Positions 54,080-64,000 of a stretch of 64,000 nt of DNA are shown piece by piece. Position numbers and translations under genes: made by a program. The stretch's first letter is position 1, and every line of letters starts with the position of its first letter. This stretch comes from Zobellella iuensis (GTDB lineage: Bacteria > Pseudomonadota > Gammaproteobacteria > Enterobacterales > Aeromonadaceae), in contig NZ_JAERTZ010000022.1 of the NCBI RefSeq assembly GCF_016746085.1, positions 1-64,000 on the forward strand. Reading direction: 5' to 3'. The notes beneath the pieces are model-generated. The model worked only from the letters and a program-made list of their open reading frames with translations, had not been told where the DNA came from and did no database searches.

Positions 54080-56701
54080 TTAGCCGGTATTTCGCATACC
54101 GGCGGCGATGCCGGCGATGGTGACCATCAGCGCCTGATCCAGCACCGGGTGGATCTCGCCCTGCTGGCGGGAGCGCTTGAGCAGTTCGGCCTGCAATACG
54201 TTGAGCGGATCCGTGTAGGGGTTGCGCAGCTTGATGGATTCCTTGATCCAGGGCTGGTCGGAGAGCAGCTCGGCCTCTTCCTTCAGTTGCAGGATAAGAT
54301 CCATGCTCGCCTTCAGCTCTTCCCGCAGGCGTACGCCCAGCGGCTTGAGCGCCTCCGGCACCAGTACGCTGTCGTAGTAGGCGGCCAGGCCCAGGTCGGC
54401 CTTGAGGAACACCATTTCCAGCATGTCCAGGCGGGCGCGGAAGAAGGGCCAGCGCTTGTTCATCGCCACCAGGGTGTTCTCCTGGCCGTCCTTGATGGCC
54501 TGCTCCAGCCCCTTGTGGGCACCCAGCCAGGCGGGCAGCATCAGCCGGTTCTGGGTCCAGGCGAAGATCCAGGGGATGGCGCGCAGGCTTTCCACCCCGC
54601 CATCGGGCTTGCGCTTGGCCGGGCGTGAGCCCAGCGGCAGCTTGCCCAGCTCCAGCTCGGGGGTGGCGGCGCGGAAATAGGGCACGAAGTCGGGCTCGCC
54701 GCGGATCAGCGAGCGGTAATGGTCGCAGGACACCCGGGCCATGGTGTCCATCAGCTCACGCCACTGGGGTTCGGGCTCCGGCGGCGGCAGCAGGTTGGCC
54801 TCGAGCACGGCGCTGGCGTAGAGCGCCAGGCTGTCGATGGCGATCCGGGGCAGGCCGAACTTGAAGCGGATCATCTCGCCCTGCTCGGTGACCCGCAGGC
54901 CGCCCAGGGTGGAGCCGGGGGGCTGGGCCAGTATCGCCTGGCGGGCGGGACCGCCGCCCCGGCCCAGGCTGCCGCCCCGGCCGTGGAACAGGGTCAGCTT
55001 GACCTGTTCTTTCGCGCTCAGGTTTACCAGCTGCTCCATGGCGCTGTACTGGGCCCAGCCGGCGGCCATCATGCCCGCGTCCTTGGCGGAGTCGGAGTAG
55101 CCGATCATCACGTACTGGTGGCCCTGCAGGTAGCCGCGGTACCAGGGCAGGGCGTACAGCTGCTCGATCACCTCGGCGCCTCTGTTGAGGTCGTCCAGGG
55201 TTTCGAACAGCGGCGCCACCGGCAGCGGAAAGTCGACGCCGGCTTCCTTCAGCAGCAGTTGCACCGCCAGCACGTCGGAGGGGGCGCCGGCCATGGAGAT
55301 GATGTAGATGCCGAAGGCATCGCGCGGGTGCTCGGCGATGACTTTGCAGGTGTCCAGCACCTCCTTGGTGTCGTCCGAGGGCTGCCATTGGCGCGGCAGC
55401 AGCGGCCGGCGGGAATTGAGCTCGTTGAGCAGGAAGGCCTGCTTGTCGGATTCGCTCCATTCGGCGTAGTCGCCGAGGCCCAGGTAGCGGGTGATCTCGG
55501 CCAGGGCCTGGGTGTGGCGGTCGCCGTCCTGGCGGACGTCGAGCTTGAGCAGGTGGATGCCGAAGCAGGCGACCTTGCGGATCACGTCCAGCAGCAGGCC
55601 GTCGGCGATCATGCCGAGGCCACACTCATGCAGGGAGCGGTAGCACAGCTCGAGCGGCTCGCGCAGTTGTTCGGTGCTGGTGATCAGATCCCGGGCGTCG
55701 GTCTTCTGGCCCTGCACCCTGGCGTTGAGGTGCATCAGGGTTTCGCGCAGATCTTCCCGCAGCCGGCGCAGCACCGCCCGGTAGGGCTCGTCGCTCTCGC
55801 CGCTCTGGATATAGAGTTCGCGGTTGGCCTGGGACATGGACAGCTCGGACACCAGTTCCTGGATGTCGTTGAGGAACAGGGAGCTGGCCATCCAGCGGCC
55901 GAGCAGCAGCACTTCCCGGGTGACCTTGGCGGTGACGAAGGGGTTGCCGTCCCGATCGCCGCCCATCCAGGAGGCGAAGCGCACCGGCGCGGCGTCCAGC
56001 GGCAGGCGCACGCCCAGGTGGTCCTGCAGCTGCTGGTCGAGCTGGCGGATGAACTGGGGCAGGGCGGGCCAGAGGCTGTTCTCGATCACCGCGAAGCCCC
56101 ACTTGGCTTCGTCCACCGGGGTGGGGCGCAGGGAGCGGATCTCGTTGCTGTGCCAGGCCTGGGCGATCAGCTGTTCGACCCGGGCCAGGATCTCCGCTTT
56201 TTCCGGCTCGGGCAGATCCAGCTCCAGGGCGGCCAGGCAGTCGTTGAGCTGCACATGCTTGTGAATAAAGGTACGGCGGGTCACTTCGGTGGGGTGGGCG
56301 GTGAGCACCAGCTCGATATCCAGGGCGGCCACCGCCTCCTTGATGCGGTTGTCGTCGATGTCGGCGCCCTTGAGCCGCTCGAACACCTGGTGCAGCGGGC
56401 TGGGACCGGCGCTGCGCTGGTATTCCCGGGAGATGGTGTGGAACTGCTCGGCCACGTTGGCCAGGTTCAGGAACTGGTTGAAGGCGCGGGCCACCGGCAG
56501 CAGCTCATCGTCACTCAGGTTTTTCAGGGTGCTCAGCAACTGCTGCTGATCGTCCTGGTTGCCTTGCCGGGCCGACTTGGCCAGCTGGCGGATGGTCTCG
56601 ATCTTGTCGAGGAAGGCCTGGCCGTGGTGGGCCTTGATGGTATCGCCCAACAACTGCCCCAGCAGACCGACGTTGGCCCTGAGTGCTGCATGATTATCCA
56701 T
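54080..56701 (-). CDS. ppc: Phosphoenolpyruvate carboxylase
   Basis: An 873-residue anaplerotic enzyme that makes oxaloacetate from phosphoenolpyruvate and bicarbonate. The catalytic His is in [12 protein letters not shown] (about 138), with [15 protein letters not shown], the glycine loop [14 protein letters not shown], and the invariant C-terminus GMRNTG. Length is close to E. coli Ppc (883). ATG 56701 follows AGAGG. It provides oxaloacetate for the aspartate and arginine routes nearby, and ppc-argE adjacency is conserved in enteric relatives. Confidence 0.97.
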   Translation of the reverse strand: MDNHAALRANVGLLGQLLGDTIKAHHGQAFLDKIETIRQLAKSARQGNQDDQQQLLSTLKNLSDDELLPVARAFNQFLNLANVAEQFHTISREYQRSAGPSPLHQVFERLKGADIDDNRIKEAVAALDIELVLTAHPTEVTRRTFIHKHVQLNDCLAALELDLPEPEKAEILARVEQLIAQAWHSNEIRSLRPTPVDEAKWGFAVIENSLWPALPQFIRQLDQQLQDHLGVRLPLDAAPVRFASWMGGDRDGNPFVTAKVTREVLLLGRWMASSLFLNDIQELVSELSMSQANRELYIQSGESDEPYRAVLRRLREDLRETLMHLNARVQGQKTDARDLITSTEQLREPLELCYRSLHECGLGMIADGLLLDVIRKVACFGIHLLKLDVRQDGDRHTQALAEITRYLGLGDYAEWSESDKQAFLLNELNSRRPLLPRQWQPSDDTKEVLDTCKVIAEHPRDAFGIYIISMAGAPSDVLAVQLLLKEAGVDFPLPVAPLFETLDDLNRGAEVIEQLYALPWYRGYLQGHQYVMIGYSDSAKDAGMMAAGWAQYSAMEQLVNLSAKEQVKLTLFHGRGGSLGRGGGPARQAILAQPPGSTLGGLRVTEQGEMIRFKFGLPRIAIDSLALYASAVLEANLLPPPEPEPQWRELMDTMARVSCDHYRSLIRGEPDFVPYFRAATPELELGKLPLGSRPAKRKPDGGVESLRAIPWIFAWTQNRLMLPAWLGAHKGLEQAIKDGQENTLVAMNKRWPFFRARLDMLEMVFLKADLGLAAYYDSVLVPEALKPLGVRLREELKASMDLILQLKEEAELLSDQPWIKESIKLRNPYTDPLNVLQAELLKRSRQQGEIHPVLDQALMVTIAGIAAGMRNTG

Positions 56702-56813
56702 ATCTGCCTCTTTTGTTAATTTATTACAAAATGATGACGCTTCTGCCACTTATCTAGCCATTTTTCCCGGTTCCGGTCAATCCCACTTCGGGGTTGGTCG
56801 GAAATTCTGTAAT

Positions 56814-57965
56814 TTATTTACTTAAACAGAAACGTTTGACCAGATGTTGCAGCACCTGGACGGTGGGGGTGACGAAGGACAGATCCAGGTATTCGTCGGG
56901 CTGGTGGGCCTGGGCGATATGGCCGGGGCCCAGGACTATGGTCTGGCAGCCCAGTTGCTGGATAAAGGGCGCTTCGGTGCAGTAGTTCACCGCTTCCGCC
57001 GGGTGGCCGGTGATCTCGGCGGCGGCCCGTACCAGCTCGGCCTCCGGGTCGGTGCCGTAGGCGGGAATGGGCTCATGCAGGTGGCTGACCTCCACCGCCC
57101 CCGGGTACTGCTCCTTGATGGGTTCCAGGGCATGGTGCAGCAGCCCCATCAGTTCGTCGGGGCCGACCCCGGGGATGGGCCTCATGTCGAAGTGCAGTTC
57201 GCAGCAGGCGCAGATGCGGTTGGGGCTGTCGCCGCCATGGATATGGCCCAGGTTGAGGGTGGGCTGGGGCACCTTGAAGTGGGTATTGGCGTAGTTTTCC
57301 TTGAGCTGGCGCTGCAGGTCGAGCAGCCGGGCCATTACCTGGTGCATGATTTCCAGGGCGTTGAGGCCGTTGGCCGGATCCGAGCTGTGGCCGCTCTTGC
57401 CGGTGATGCGGATGGCTTCCGACATATGGCCCTTGTGCATCATCACCGGCACCAGGCCGGTGGGCTCGCCGATCACCGCGTAGTCGGGTTTGATGGCCAT
57501 GGCACTGGCGATGGCCCGGGCGCCGGCCATGGTGGTTTCCTCGTCGGCGGTGGCGAGGATACGGATGGGCTTGTCGAGTTTGCTCAGGTCCAGGTCCTTG
57601 AGCGCTTCCACTATAAAGGCAAAGAAGCCCTTCATGTCGATGGTGCCCAGGCCGTAGAGGCGGTTGCCTTCCTCGGTGACCTTGAAGGGGTCCTTGTTCC
57701 AGCGGCCCGGGTCGAAGGGCACCGTATCGGTGTGGCCGGCCAGCAGCAGGCCGCCGTCGCCTTCTCCCCGGGTGGCCAGCAGGTTGAACTTGCCAGGCAG
57801 GTCGGGCAGTTCGGTCACTTCCACCTCGAAACCGAGCTGGCTGAACCAGTCCGCCAGCAGACGAATCACCTGCTCGTTGCTCTGATCCCAGCTGGGATCC
57901 GTGCTGCTGATGGAGGGCAGGGCGATGATGTTGCGGTACATGTCCAGCAGGTTGAGCGATTTCAT
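56814..57965 (-). CDS. argE: Acetylornithine deacetylase ArgE
   Basis: A 383-residue M20 zinc enzyme releasing ornithine from N-acetylornithine. Active-site segments: [35 protein letters not shown] and [10 protein letters not shown]. Length and sequence match E. coli ArgE (383). The ATG has CGGAGA 5-10 bases upstream. It is divergent from argCBFG across a pair of ARG boxes, the E. coli layout. Confidence 0.97.
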   Translation of the reverse strand: MKSLNLLDMYRNIIALPSISSTDPSWDQSNEQVIRLLADWFSQLGFEVEVTELPDLPGKFNLLATRGEGDGGLLLAGHTDTVPFDPGRWNKDPFKVTEEGNRLYGLGTIDMKGFFAFIVEALKDLDLSKLDKPIRILATADEETTMAGARAIASAMAIKPDYAVIGEPTGLVPVMMHKGHMSEAIRITGKSGHSSDPANGLNALEIMHQVMARLLDLQRQLKENYANTHFKVPQPTLNLGHIHGGDSPNRICACCELHFDMRPIPGVGPDELMGLLHHALEPIKEQYPGAVEVSHLHEPIPAYGTDPEAELVRAAAEITGHPAEAVNYCTEAPFIQQLGCQTIVLGPGHIAQAHQPDEYLDLSFVTPTVQVLQHLVKRFCLSK

Positions 57966-57987
57966 AGGATCTCCGTCGAGAATTTAT

Positions 57988-58022
57988 CTAATTTAAATTC
58001 AACACAATTGCATAAATATGTT
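57988..58022. promoter_or_regulatory. Tandem ARG boxes (ArgR operator) between argE and argC
   Basis: Two 14-base imperfect palindromes, CTAATTTAAATTCA (57988-58001) and TGCATAAATATGTT (58009-58022), resemble TGAATWWWWATTCA. They are separated by 7 bases, a centre-to-centre distance of 21 bases. That spacing is the standard geometry for one ArgR hexamer. Confidence 0.8.
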
Positions 58023-58216
58023 TTTATTGCTAGGCTGCGAACTTGTCATTTTCCGGGTAACCAGCGTAACAGATGGCCATGCATTTCCCTTCCTCACCAC
58101 AGCGACGACGACAGCCCGCCTGAGTTTTTTCTCTAGGGTGACATAAGGCCCGAAAACGCGCTAGGCTGAGGCCTGCATATCTATACCAAGCTGAATCGAG
58201 ATTTACGGACGCGACC

Positions 58217-59230
58217 ATGTTAAAAGCTGCAATCATTGGAGCCAGCGGTTATACCGGAGCCGAACTGGCCGGTCTGATCCATGGCCACCCCCACCTGACC
58301 CTGGCCGGACTCTATGTCTCCGGCGGCAGCCAGGATGCCCACAAGCCCTTCACCAGCCTGCACCCGCGCTGGCGCGGTGTCATCGAACTGCCGCTGCTGC
58401 CCCTGGACGAGGAGGCCATCAGTCGCATCCACACCGAGGCGGATCTGGTGCTGCTGGCCACCGCCCATGAGGTAAGCCACGACCTGGCGCCCGGCTTCCT
58501 GGCCAAGGGCCTGCCGGTATTCGACCTGTCCGGTGCCTTCCGGGTGCCCGGCGAAGGCTTCTACGACCAGTTCTACGGTTTCCACCACCAGTACGGCGAC
58601 TGGCTGGCCAAGGCCGCTTACGGCCTGGCGGAGTGGAACCAGGAGGCGATCAAGGCGGCCCAACTGATAGCGGTGCCCGGTTGCTATCCCACCGCCTCGC
58701 TCAGTGCGCTCAAGCCGCTGCAGCAGGCGGGGCTTATCGCCGAGGGCGCCCGGCCCATCATCAGCGCGGTGTCCGGCGTCAGTGGGGCCGGCCGCAAGGC
58801 GAGTATGGCCAACAGCTTCTGCGAGGTCAGCCTCAAGCCGTACGGGGTGTTCAACCACCGCCACCAGCCGGAGATCAGCCATCATCTGGGCAAGCAGGTG
58901 GTGTTCCAGCCGCACCTGGGCAACTTTATCCGCGGCATCCTGGCCACCGTTTATGTACAGTTGAAGGAGGGGGTGAGCGACGAGCAGATCGCCGCCGCCT
59001 ACCAGGCCGCCTATCAGGGCCAGAAAATAGTGCGCCTGGCCGGCCAGTGGCCCCAGATCAACGACGTGGCCGGTACCCCCTTCTGCGATCTGCACTGGGG
59101 GCGGGACGGCAACCAGCTGATCGTGGTGTCGGCCATCGACAATTTGCTGAAAGGAGCGGCCAGCCAGGCCATCCAGTGTATCAATATTCATCAGGGATTC
59201 TCGCCGGTGGCGGGTCTGATCAAGGAGTAA
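58217..59230 (+). CDS. argC: N-acetyl-gamma-glutamyl-phosphate reductase
   Basis: A 337-residue enzyme reducing N-acetylglutamyl phosphate to the semialdehyde. Rossmann motif [10 protein letters not shown] at the N-terminus; catalytic cysteine in [23 protein letters not shown] contains the catalytic histidine. First gene of the argCBFG operon; the promoter should lie in 58023-58180 beside the ARG boxes. Confidence 0.97.
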   Translation: MLKAAIIGASGYTGAELAGLIHGHPHLTLAGLYVSGGSQDAHKPFTSLHPRWRGVIELPLLPLDEEAISRIHTEADLVLLATAHEVSHDLAPGFLAKGLPVFDLSGAFRVPGEGFYDQFYGFHHQYGDWLAKAAYGLAEWNQEAIKAAQLIAVPGCYPTASLSALKPLQQAGLIAEGARPIISAVSGVSGAGRKASMANSFCEVSLKPYGVFNHRHQPEISHHLGKQVVFQPHLGNFIRGILATVYVQLKEGVSDEQIAAAYQAAYQGQKIVRLAGQWPQINDVAGTPFCDLHWGRDGNQLIVVSAIDNLLKGAASQAIQCINIHQGFSPVAGLIKE

Positions 59231-59236
59231 CGAGAG

Positions 59237-60022
59237 ATGGCAAATCAACAACCGCTGGTGATCAAGTTGGGTGGCACCCTGCTGGAAAGCGACAAGGCCC
59301 TGGCTGCCCTGTTCACCACCCTGAAAACCTTTCTGGATGAAGTGAGCCGCCCCCTGGTGCTGGTACACGGCGGCGGCGTGCTGGTGGACAACCAGCTCAA
59401 GGCCATGGGCCTGACCTCCACCAAGAAGAACGGTTTGCGGGTGACCCCTTTCGAGCAGATACCGGTGATCGCCGGGGCCCTGGCCGGCACCGCCAACAAG
59501 CTGCTGCTGGCCCAGGCCATCGCCCACGAGATCCCCTCGGTCGGCCTGTGCCTGGGTGACGGTGGTCTGTGCCGGGTCAGCCAGCTGGATCCCGAACTGG
59601 GCGCCGTGGGCCAGATCGAGGGCGGCGACGCCACCCTGGTGAACAGCCTGCTGGCCGGTGGCTTCCTGCCCATCGTCAGTTCCATCGGTATCACCTTCGA
59701 TGGCAAGCTGATGAACGTGAACGCGGATCAGGCCGCCACCGCCATCGCCGAGATCCTGGATGCGGATCTGGTGATGCTGTCGGACGTGAGCGGCATCCTC
59801 GACGGCAAGGGCCAGCGTATCGCCCACCTCACCGAAGCCGATGCTTTCGAATTGATGGAAAAAGACATCATCAAGGACGGCATGGCGGTCAAGGTGAAGG
59901 CGGCGCTCAAGGCCACCAAGACCCTGGGTAAGCCGGTGGCCGTGGGCAGCTGGCGTTACCCCGAACAACTGCTGTCGCTGCTGGCGGGCGAATCCGAGTA
60001 CGGCACCCGGATTTCCCACTAA
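59237..60022 (+). CDS. argB: Acetylglutamate kinase
   Basis: A 261-residue amino-acid kinase. [19 protein letters not shown] at the start and [13 protein letters not shown] bind ATP and substrate; [25 protein letters not shown] is typical. Length matches the non-feedback-inhibited E. coli type (258), which lacks the N-terminal helix. It follows argC by 6 bases. Confidence 0.97.
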   Translation: MANQQPLVIKLGGTLLESDKALAALFTTLKTFLDEVSRPLVLVHGGGVLVDNQLKAMGLTSTKKNGLRVTPFEQIPVIAGALAGTANKLLLAQAIAHEIPSVGLCLGDGGLCRVSQLDPELGAVGQIEGGDATLVNSLLAGGFLPIVSSIGITFDGKLMNVNADQAATAIAEILDADLVMLSDVSGILDGKGQRIAHLTEADAFELMEKDIIKDGMAVKVKAALKATKTLGKPVAVGSWRYPEQLLSLLAGESEYGTRISH

Positions 60023-60031
60023 GGAGGCCTT

Positions 60032-60949
60032 ATGCAGCATTTATTGAGTATGAAAGACTACAGCAAGGAGCAGATCGAACAGCTCCTTGCTTTGGCCATG
60101 GAGATCAAGGCCCATCCGGCCAAGTACGCGGAAGCCCTCAAGGGCAAGAGTGTGGTTACCCTGTTCGAAAAGCCCTCGCTGCGCACCCGGGTCACTTTCG
60201 ACATCGGCATCAACAAGCTGGGCGGCCATGCGGTCTACCTGGACAGCCAGAACGGCGCCATGGGCAAGCGGGAAACGGTACAGGACTTCGCCGCCAACCT
60301 GTCGCGCTGGTGCGATGCCATCGTGGCCCGGGTATTCGACCATCAGACTCTGGTGGAAATGACAAAATATGCTACCGTGCCGGTGATCAACTCCCTGTGC
60401 AACCTGTATCATCCCTGCCAGGCCCTGGCCGACTACATGACCATCGCCGAGCATCACGATGATCTGAGCAAGGTGCACCTGGCCTACGTGGGCGATGGCA
60501 ACAATGTCACCAACTCCCTGTTGCTGACCGGTGCCATCCTGGGCACCACCGTCACCGCAGTGTGTCCCCGTGGCCACAATGTGGATGCCCAGATCCTGAA
60601 GGAAGCCGAGGCCCTGGCCGCGGTCAGCGGCGCCAAGATCAGGGTGACCGACAGCCTCGACGATATCGAGGGGGTCGATGTGATCTATACGGACACCTGG
60701 GTGTCCATGGGCGATAATACGCCGCTGGAGCAGGTGAAAGCGGTGTTTATGCCGTATCAGGTCAACCAGGCCCTGCTCGACAAAACCGGAGCCAAACAGG
60801 TGCTGCATTGCCAGCCCGCCCACAGGGAGTGGGAAATAACTTCCGAGGTAATGGACGGCCCCGCCTCCCTGATCCTCGACCAAGCTGAAAATCGCATGCA
60901 CGTCCAGAATGCCGTGCTGCTGACACTGATTAACAGGGATATTCATTGA
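60032..60949 (+). CDS. argF: Ornithine carbamoyltransferase
   Basis: A 305-residue transcarbamylase making citrulline. The carbamoyl phosphate loop reads [12 protein letters not shown] rather than the STRTR of E. coli ArgF/ArgI. The distal motif reads HCQPAHRE where HCLPAHR is usual. Both variants occur in other proteobacterial OTCases as far as I know, and the ornithine-binding segment [10 protein letters not shown] is normal. AAGGAGG lies 3-9 bases before the ATG. Its stop overlaps the argG start (TGATG... at 60947-60951). Confidence 0.93.
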   Translation: MQHLLSMKDYSKEQIEQLLALAMEIKAHPAKYAEALKGKSVVTLFEKPSLRTRVTFDIGINKLGGHAVYLDSQNGAMGKRETVQDFAANLSRWCDAIVARVFDHQTLVEMTKYATVPVINSLCNLYHPCQALADYMTIAEHHDDLSKVHLAYVGDGNNVTNSLLLTGAILGTTVTAVCPRGHNVDAQILKEAEALAAVSGAKIRVTDSLDDIEGVDVIYTDTWVSMGDNTPLEQVKAVFMPYQVNQALLDKTGAKQVLHCQPAHREWEITSEVMDGPASLILDQAENRMHVQNAVLLTLINRDIH

Positions 60950-62160
60950 TGAGCCAATTCAAAAAAATCGTACTGGCCTATTCCGGCGGTCTGGACACTT
61001 CTGCCATCATTCCGTGGCTGAAAGAGAACTACGAAGGTTGTGAAGTGGTGGCTTTCGTGGCCGATGTGGGCCAAGGGGCCGAAGATCTGGAAGGTGTCGA
61101 GCAGAAAGCCATCGCTTCCGGCGCCTCCAAGTGCATAGTGGCGGACCTGAAAGACGAATTCGTCAACGACTACGTTTACCCGACCCTGACCACCGGCGCT
61201 ATCTACGAAGGCACCTACCTGCTGGGCACCTCCATGGCCCGTCCGGTGATCGCCAAGGCGATGGTGGAAGTGGCCCTGGCCGAAGGCGCCGACGCCATCT
61301 CCCATGGCTGCACCGGCAAGGGCAACGACCAGGTGCGTTTCGAAGGCGCCGTGGCCGCCCTGGCTCCCCAGCTGGCCATTATCGCCCCCTGGCGGATCTG
61401 GACCATGCGCAGCCGTGAAGAGCTGCTGGCCTACCTGGCCGAGCGCAAGATCCCCACCTCCGCCAGCGCCACCAAAATCTATTCCCGCGACGCCAACGCC
61501 TGGCACATCTCCACCGAGGGCGGCGAGCTGGAAAGCACCTGGAACGAGCCCTCCGAGCAGGCCTGGACCTGGACCGTCTCCCCCGAGCAGGCCCCGGACA
61601 AGGCCGAGACCCTGTCCCTGACCGTGGAAAAGGGCCGCGTGGTCGCCGTCGACGGCCAGGCCATGAGCCCCTACCAGGTGCTGATGACCCTGAACGAGCG
61701 CGCCGCCAAGCACGGCGTGGGCCGGGTCGACATCGTCGAGAACCGCCTGGTGGGCATGAAGTCCCGCGGCTGCTACGAAACCCCCGGCGGCACCGTGATG
61801 ATGGCCGCCCTGCGCGCCGTCGAGGAACTGGTGCTGGACAAGCCGACCCGCGCCTGGCGCGAGAAGGTGGGCGCCGAGTTCTCCCACCTGGTGTACGACG
61901 GCCGCTGGTTCACCCCGCTGTGCAAGGCGCTGCTGGCCTCTGCCGAAGCCATCGCCGAGGACGTGTCCGGTGAAGTGGTGCTGAAGATGTACAAGGGCCA
62001 GGTTACCGCCATTAAGAAGCGCTCGCCCAACAGCCTGTACTCCGAGGAGTTCGCGACCTTTGGCGAGGACGAGGTGTACGATCAGAGCCACGCCGAAGGC
62101 TTTATCCGCCTGTACTCCCTGGCCAGCCGGATCAAGGCACTGAAAAACCAGCAGAAATAA
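60949..62160 (+). CDS. argG: Argininosuccinate synthase
   Basis: A 403-residue ATP-pyrophosphatase joining citrulline and aspartate. The PP-loop is [14 protein letters not shown], with [22 protein letters not shown] and [12 protein letters not shown] downstream. ATG 60949 overlaps the argF stop codon. Aspartate used here could come from the pathway proposed for the greB-tex insert. Confidence 0.97.
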   Translation: MSQFKKIVLAYSGGLDTSAIIPWLKENYEGCEVVAFVADVGQGAEDLEGVEQKAIASGASKCIVADLKDEFVNDYVYPTLTTGAIYEGTYLLGTSMARPVIAKAMVEVALAEGADAISHGCTGKGNDQVRFEGAVAALAPQLAIIAPWRIWTMRSREELLAYLAERKIPTSASATKIYSRDANAWHISTEGGELESTWNEPSEQAWTWTVSPEQAPDKAETLSLTVEKGRVVAVDGQAMSPYQVLMTLNERAAKHGVGRVDIVENRLVGMKSRGCYETPGGTVMMAALRAVEELVLDKPTRAWREKVGAEFSHLVYDGRWFTPLCKALLASAEAIAEDVSGEVVLKMYKGQVTAIKKRSPNSLYSEEFATFGEDEVYDQSHAEGFIRLYSLASRIKALKNQQK

Positions 62161-62172
62161 ACAAAAGATGAC

Positions 62173-62195
62173 AAAGGGGGCTGAGGCCCCCTTTT
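62173..62195 (+). terminator. argCBFG terminator
   Basis: AAAGGGGGC TGAG GCCCCCTTTT, 12 bases past the argG stop. Confidence 0.88.
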
Positions 62196-62196
62196 A

Positions 62197-62529
62197 AATA
62201 GAGAGCTACAGGTCGACAGGCTGGCGCTTTGGTCACTGGTCCGGTGCTTTACTGTAACCGTAGATTAAAGAGGCAATCCCAGTTGGTCGACAACTGCTTG
62301 GATCAACAGTCAACGAAGATTGCTGACCAAGAGACAGGCGAGCGGTTTACCGCTTATGGCCAGGATATCTGGCAGCAAAAGATAAAGGGGGCATAACGCC
62401 CCCTGTGTTTATATAATGGCCGCACTCTGCATATGCAGCCCGGGCCGAACCAGTTCGGCCCGCCGGTCTATCACCTGTGCAACCGTCACAGGACCGAATT
62501 CAGTAATGTCGTCAAGGAGTAAAAAGGTT
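62197..62529 (+). promoter_or_regulatory. argH leader and promoter region
   Basis: The gap between the argG terminator and argH contains several structures. AGGGGGC ATAAC GCCCCCT (about 62386-62404) is a hairpin. TATAAT (62412-62417) is a probable -10. CTGCATATGCAG (62427-62438) is a perfect palindrome, possibly an ArgR-type site. GGGCCGAA/TTCGGCCC (62442-62461) is a leader hairpin. A GTG-started frame of about 47 codons ends in the first hairpin but has no Shine-Dalgarno and no recognisable product. Confidence 0.5.

Positions 62530-64000
<1,471 letters not shown>

Overview
The window is a GC-rich chromosomal segment of a gammaproteobacterium, probably a marine or halotolerant member of Aeromonadales (Oceanimonas/Zobellella/Oceanisphaera type). 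This rests on three things visible here: the gene orders pckA-hslO-hslR-nudE-cysQ, metJ/metBL and ppc-argE/argCBFGH; an in-frame ArgH-ArgA fusion at the right edge; and the mix of compatible-solute-type transporters (BCCT, a TeaABC-like TRAP). The genus is inference; no rRNA or tRNA gene is present to settle it.

Layout. 1-1319: head of a chromosomal integron: intI with a LexA box, a probable attI, and the first 27 codons of a leftward cassette gene with a nucleotide-cyclase-like motif. 1649-11692: tex and greB, normally adjacent, are separated by a 7.2-kb insert flanked by direct copies of the greB 3' end. The insert carries a LysR regulator, a cystathionine gamma-synthase-like enzyme, a homoserine dehydrogenase, an aldehyde dehydrogenase and a BCCT transporter, which read as a catabolic route ending in aspartate. 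12055-18272: a lipoprotein, a 19-bp tandem repeat array, a divergent Zur-type zinc pair (CobW-like GTPase and DUF1826 protein), an unusual chemoreceptor, rof and an Lrp-type regulator. 18626-22351: a 1241-residue SF1 helicase with a C-terminal PLD nuclease domain, matching the Mokosh type II anti-phage architecture.

22465-31197: housekeeping genes pckA, hslO, hslR, nudE, cysQ, metJ, metB and metL, with a clear array of MetJ boxes in the metJ-metB gap. 31383-44835: a long leftward accessory block for uptake and breakdown of an amine or amino-acid-like solute: flavin monooxygenase, RidA, DUF1028, TRAP transporter with Usp, ArgE-like deacylase, APC permease, omega-aminotransferase, LysR and PuuC-like dehydrogenase. 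Two of its transcription units share a bipartite promoter-like motif. 45267-52057: a complete four-carbon acid-sugar operon (ltnD-otnK-otnC-otnI-deoR type regulator-denD-gntP type permease) for threonate/erythronate.

52191-53982: small stress and maintenance genes. 54080-64000: ppc, then argE divergent from argC-argB-argF-argG and argH(A), with a tandem pair of ARG boxes between argE and argC. Short palindromes with a GCGAAGGCG-type centre recur in at least six intergenic places.
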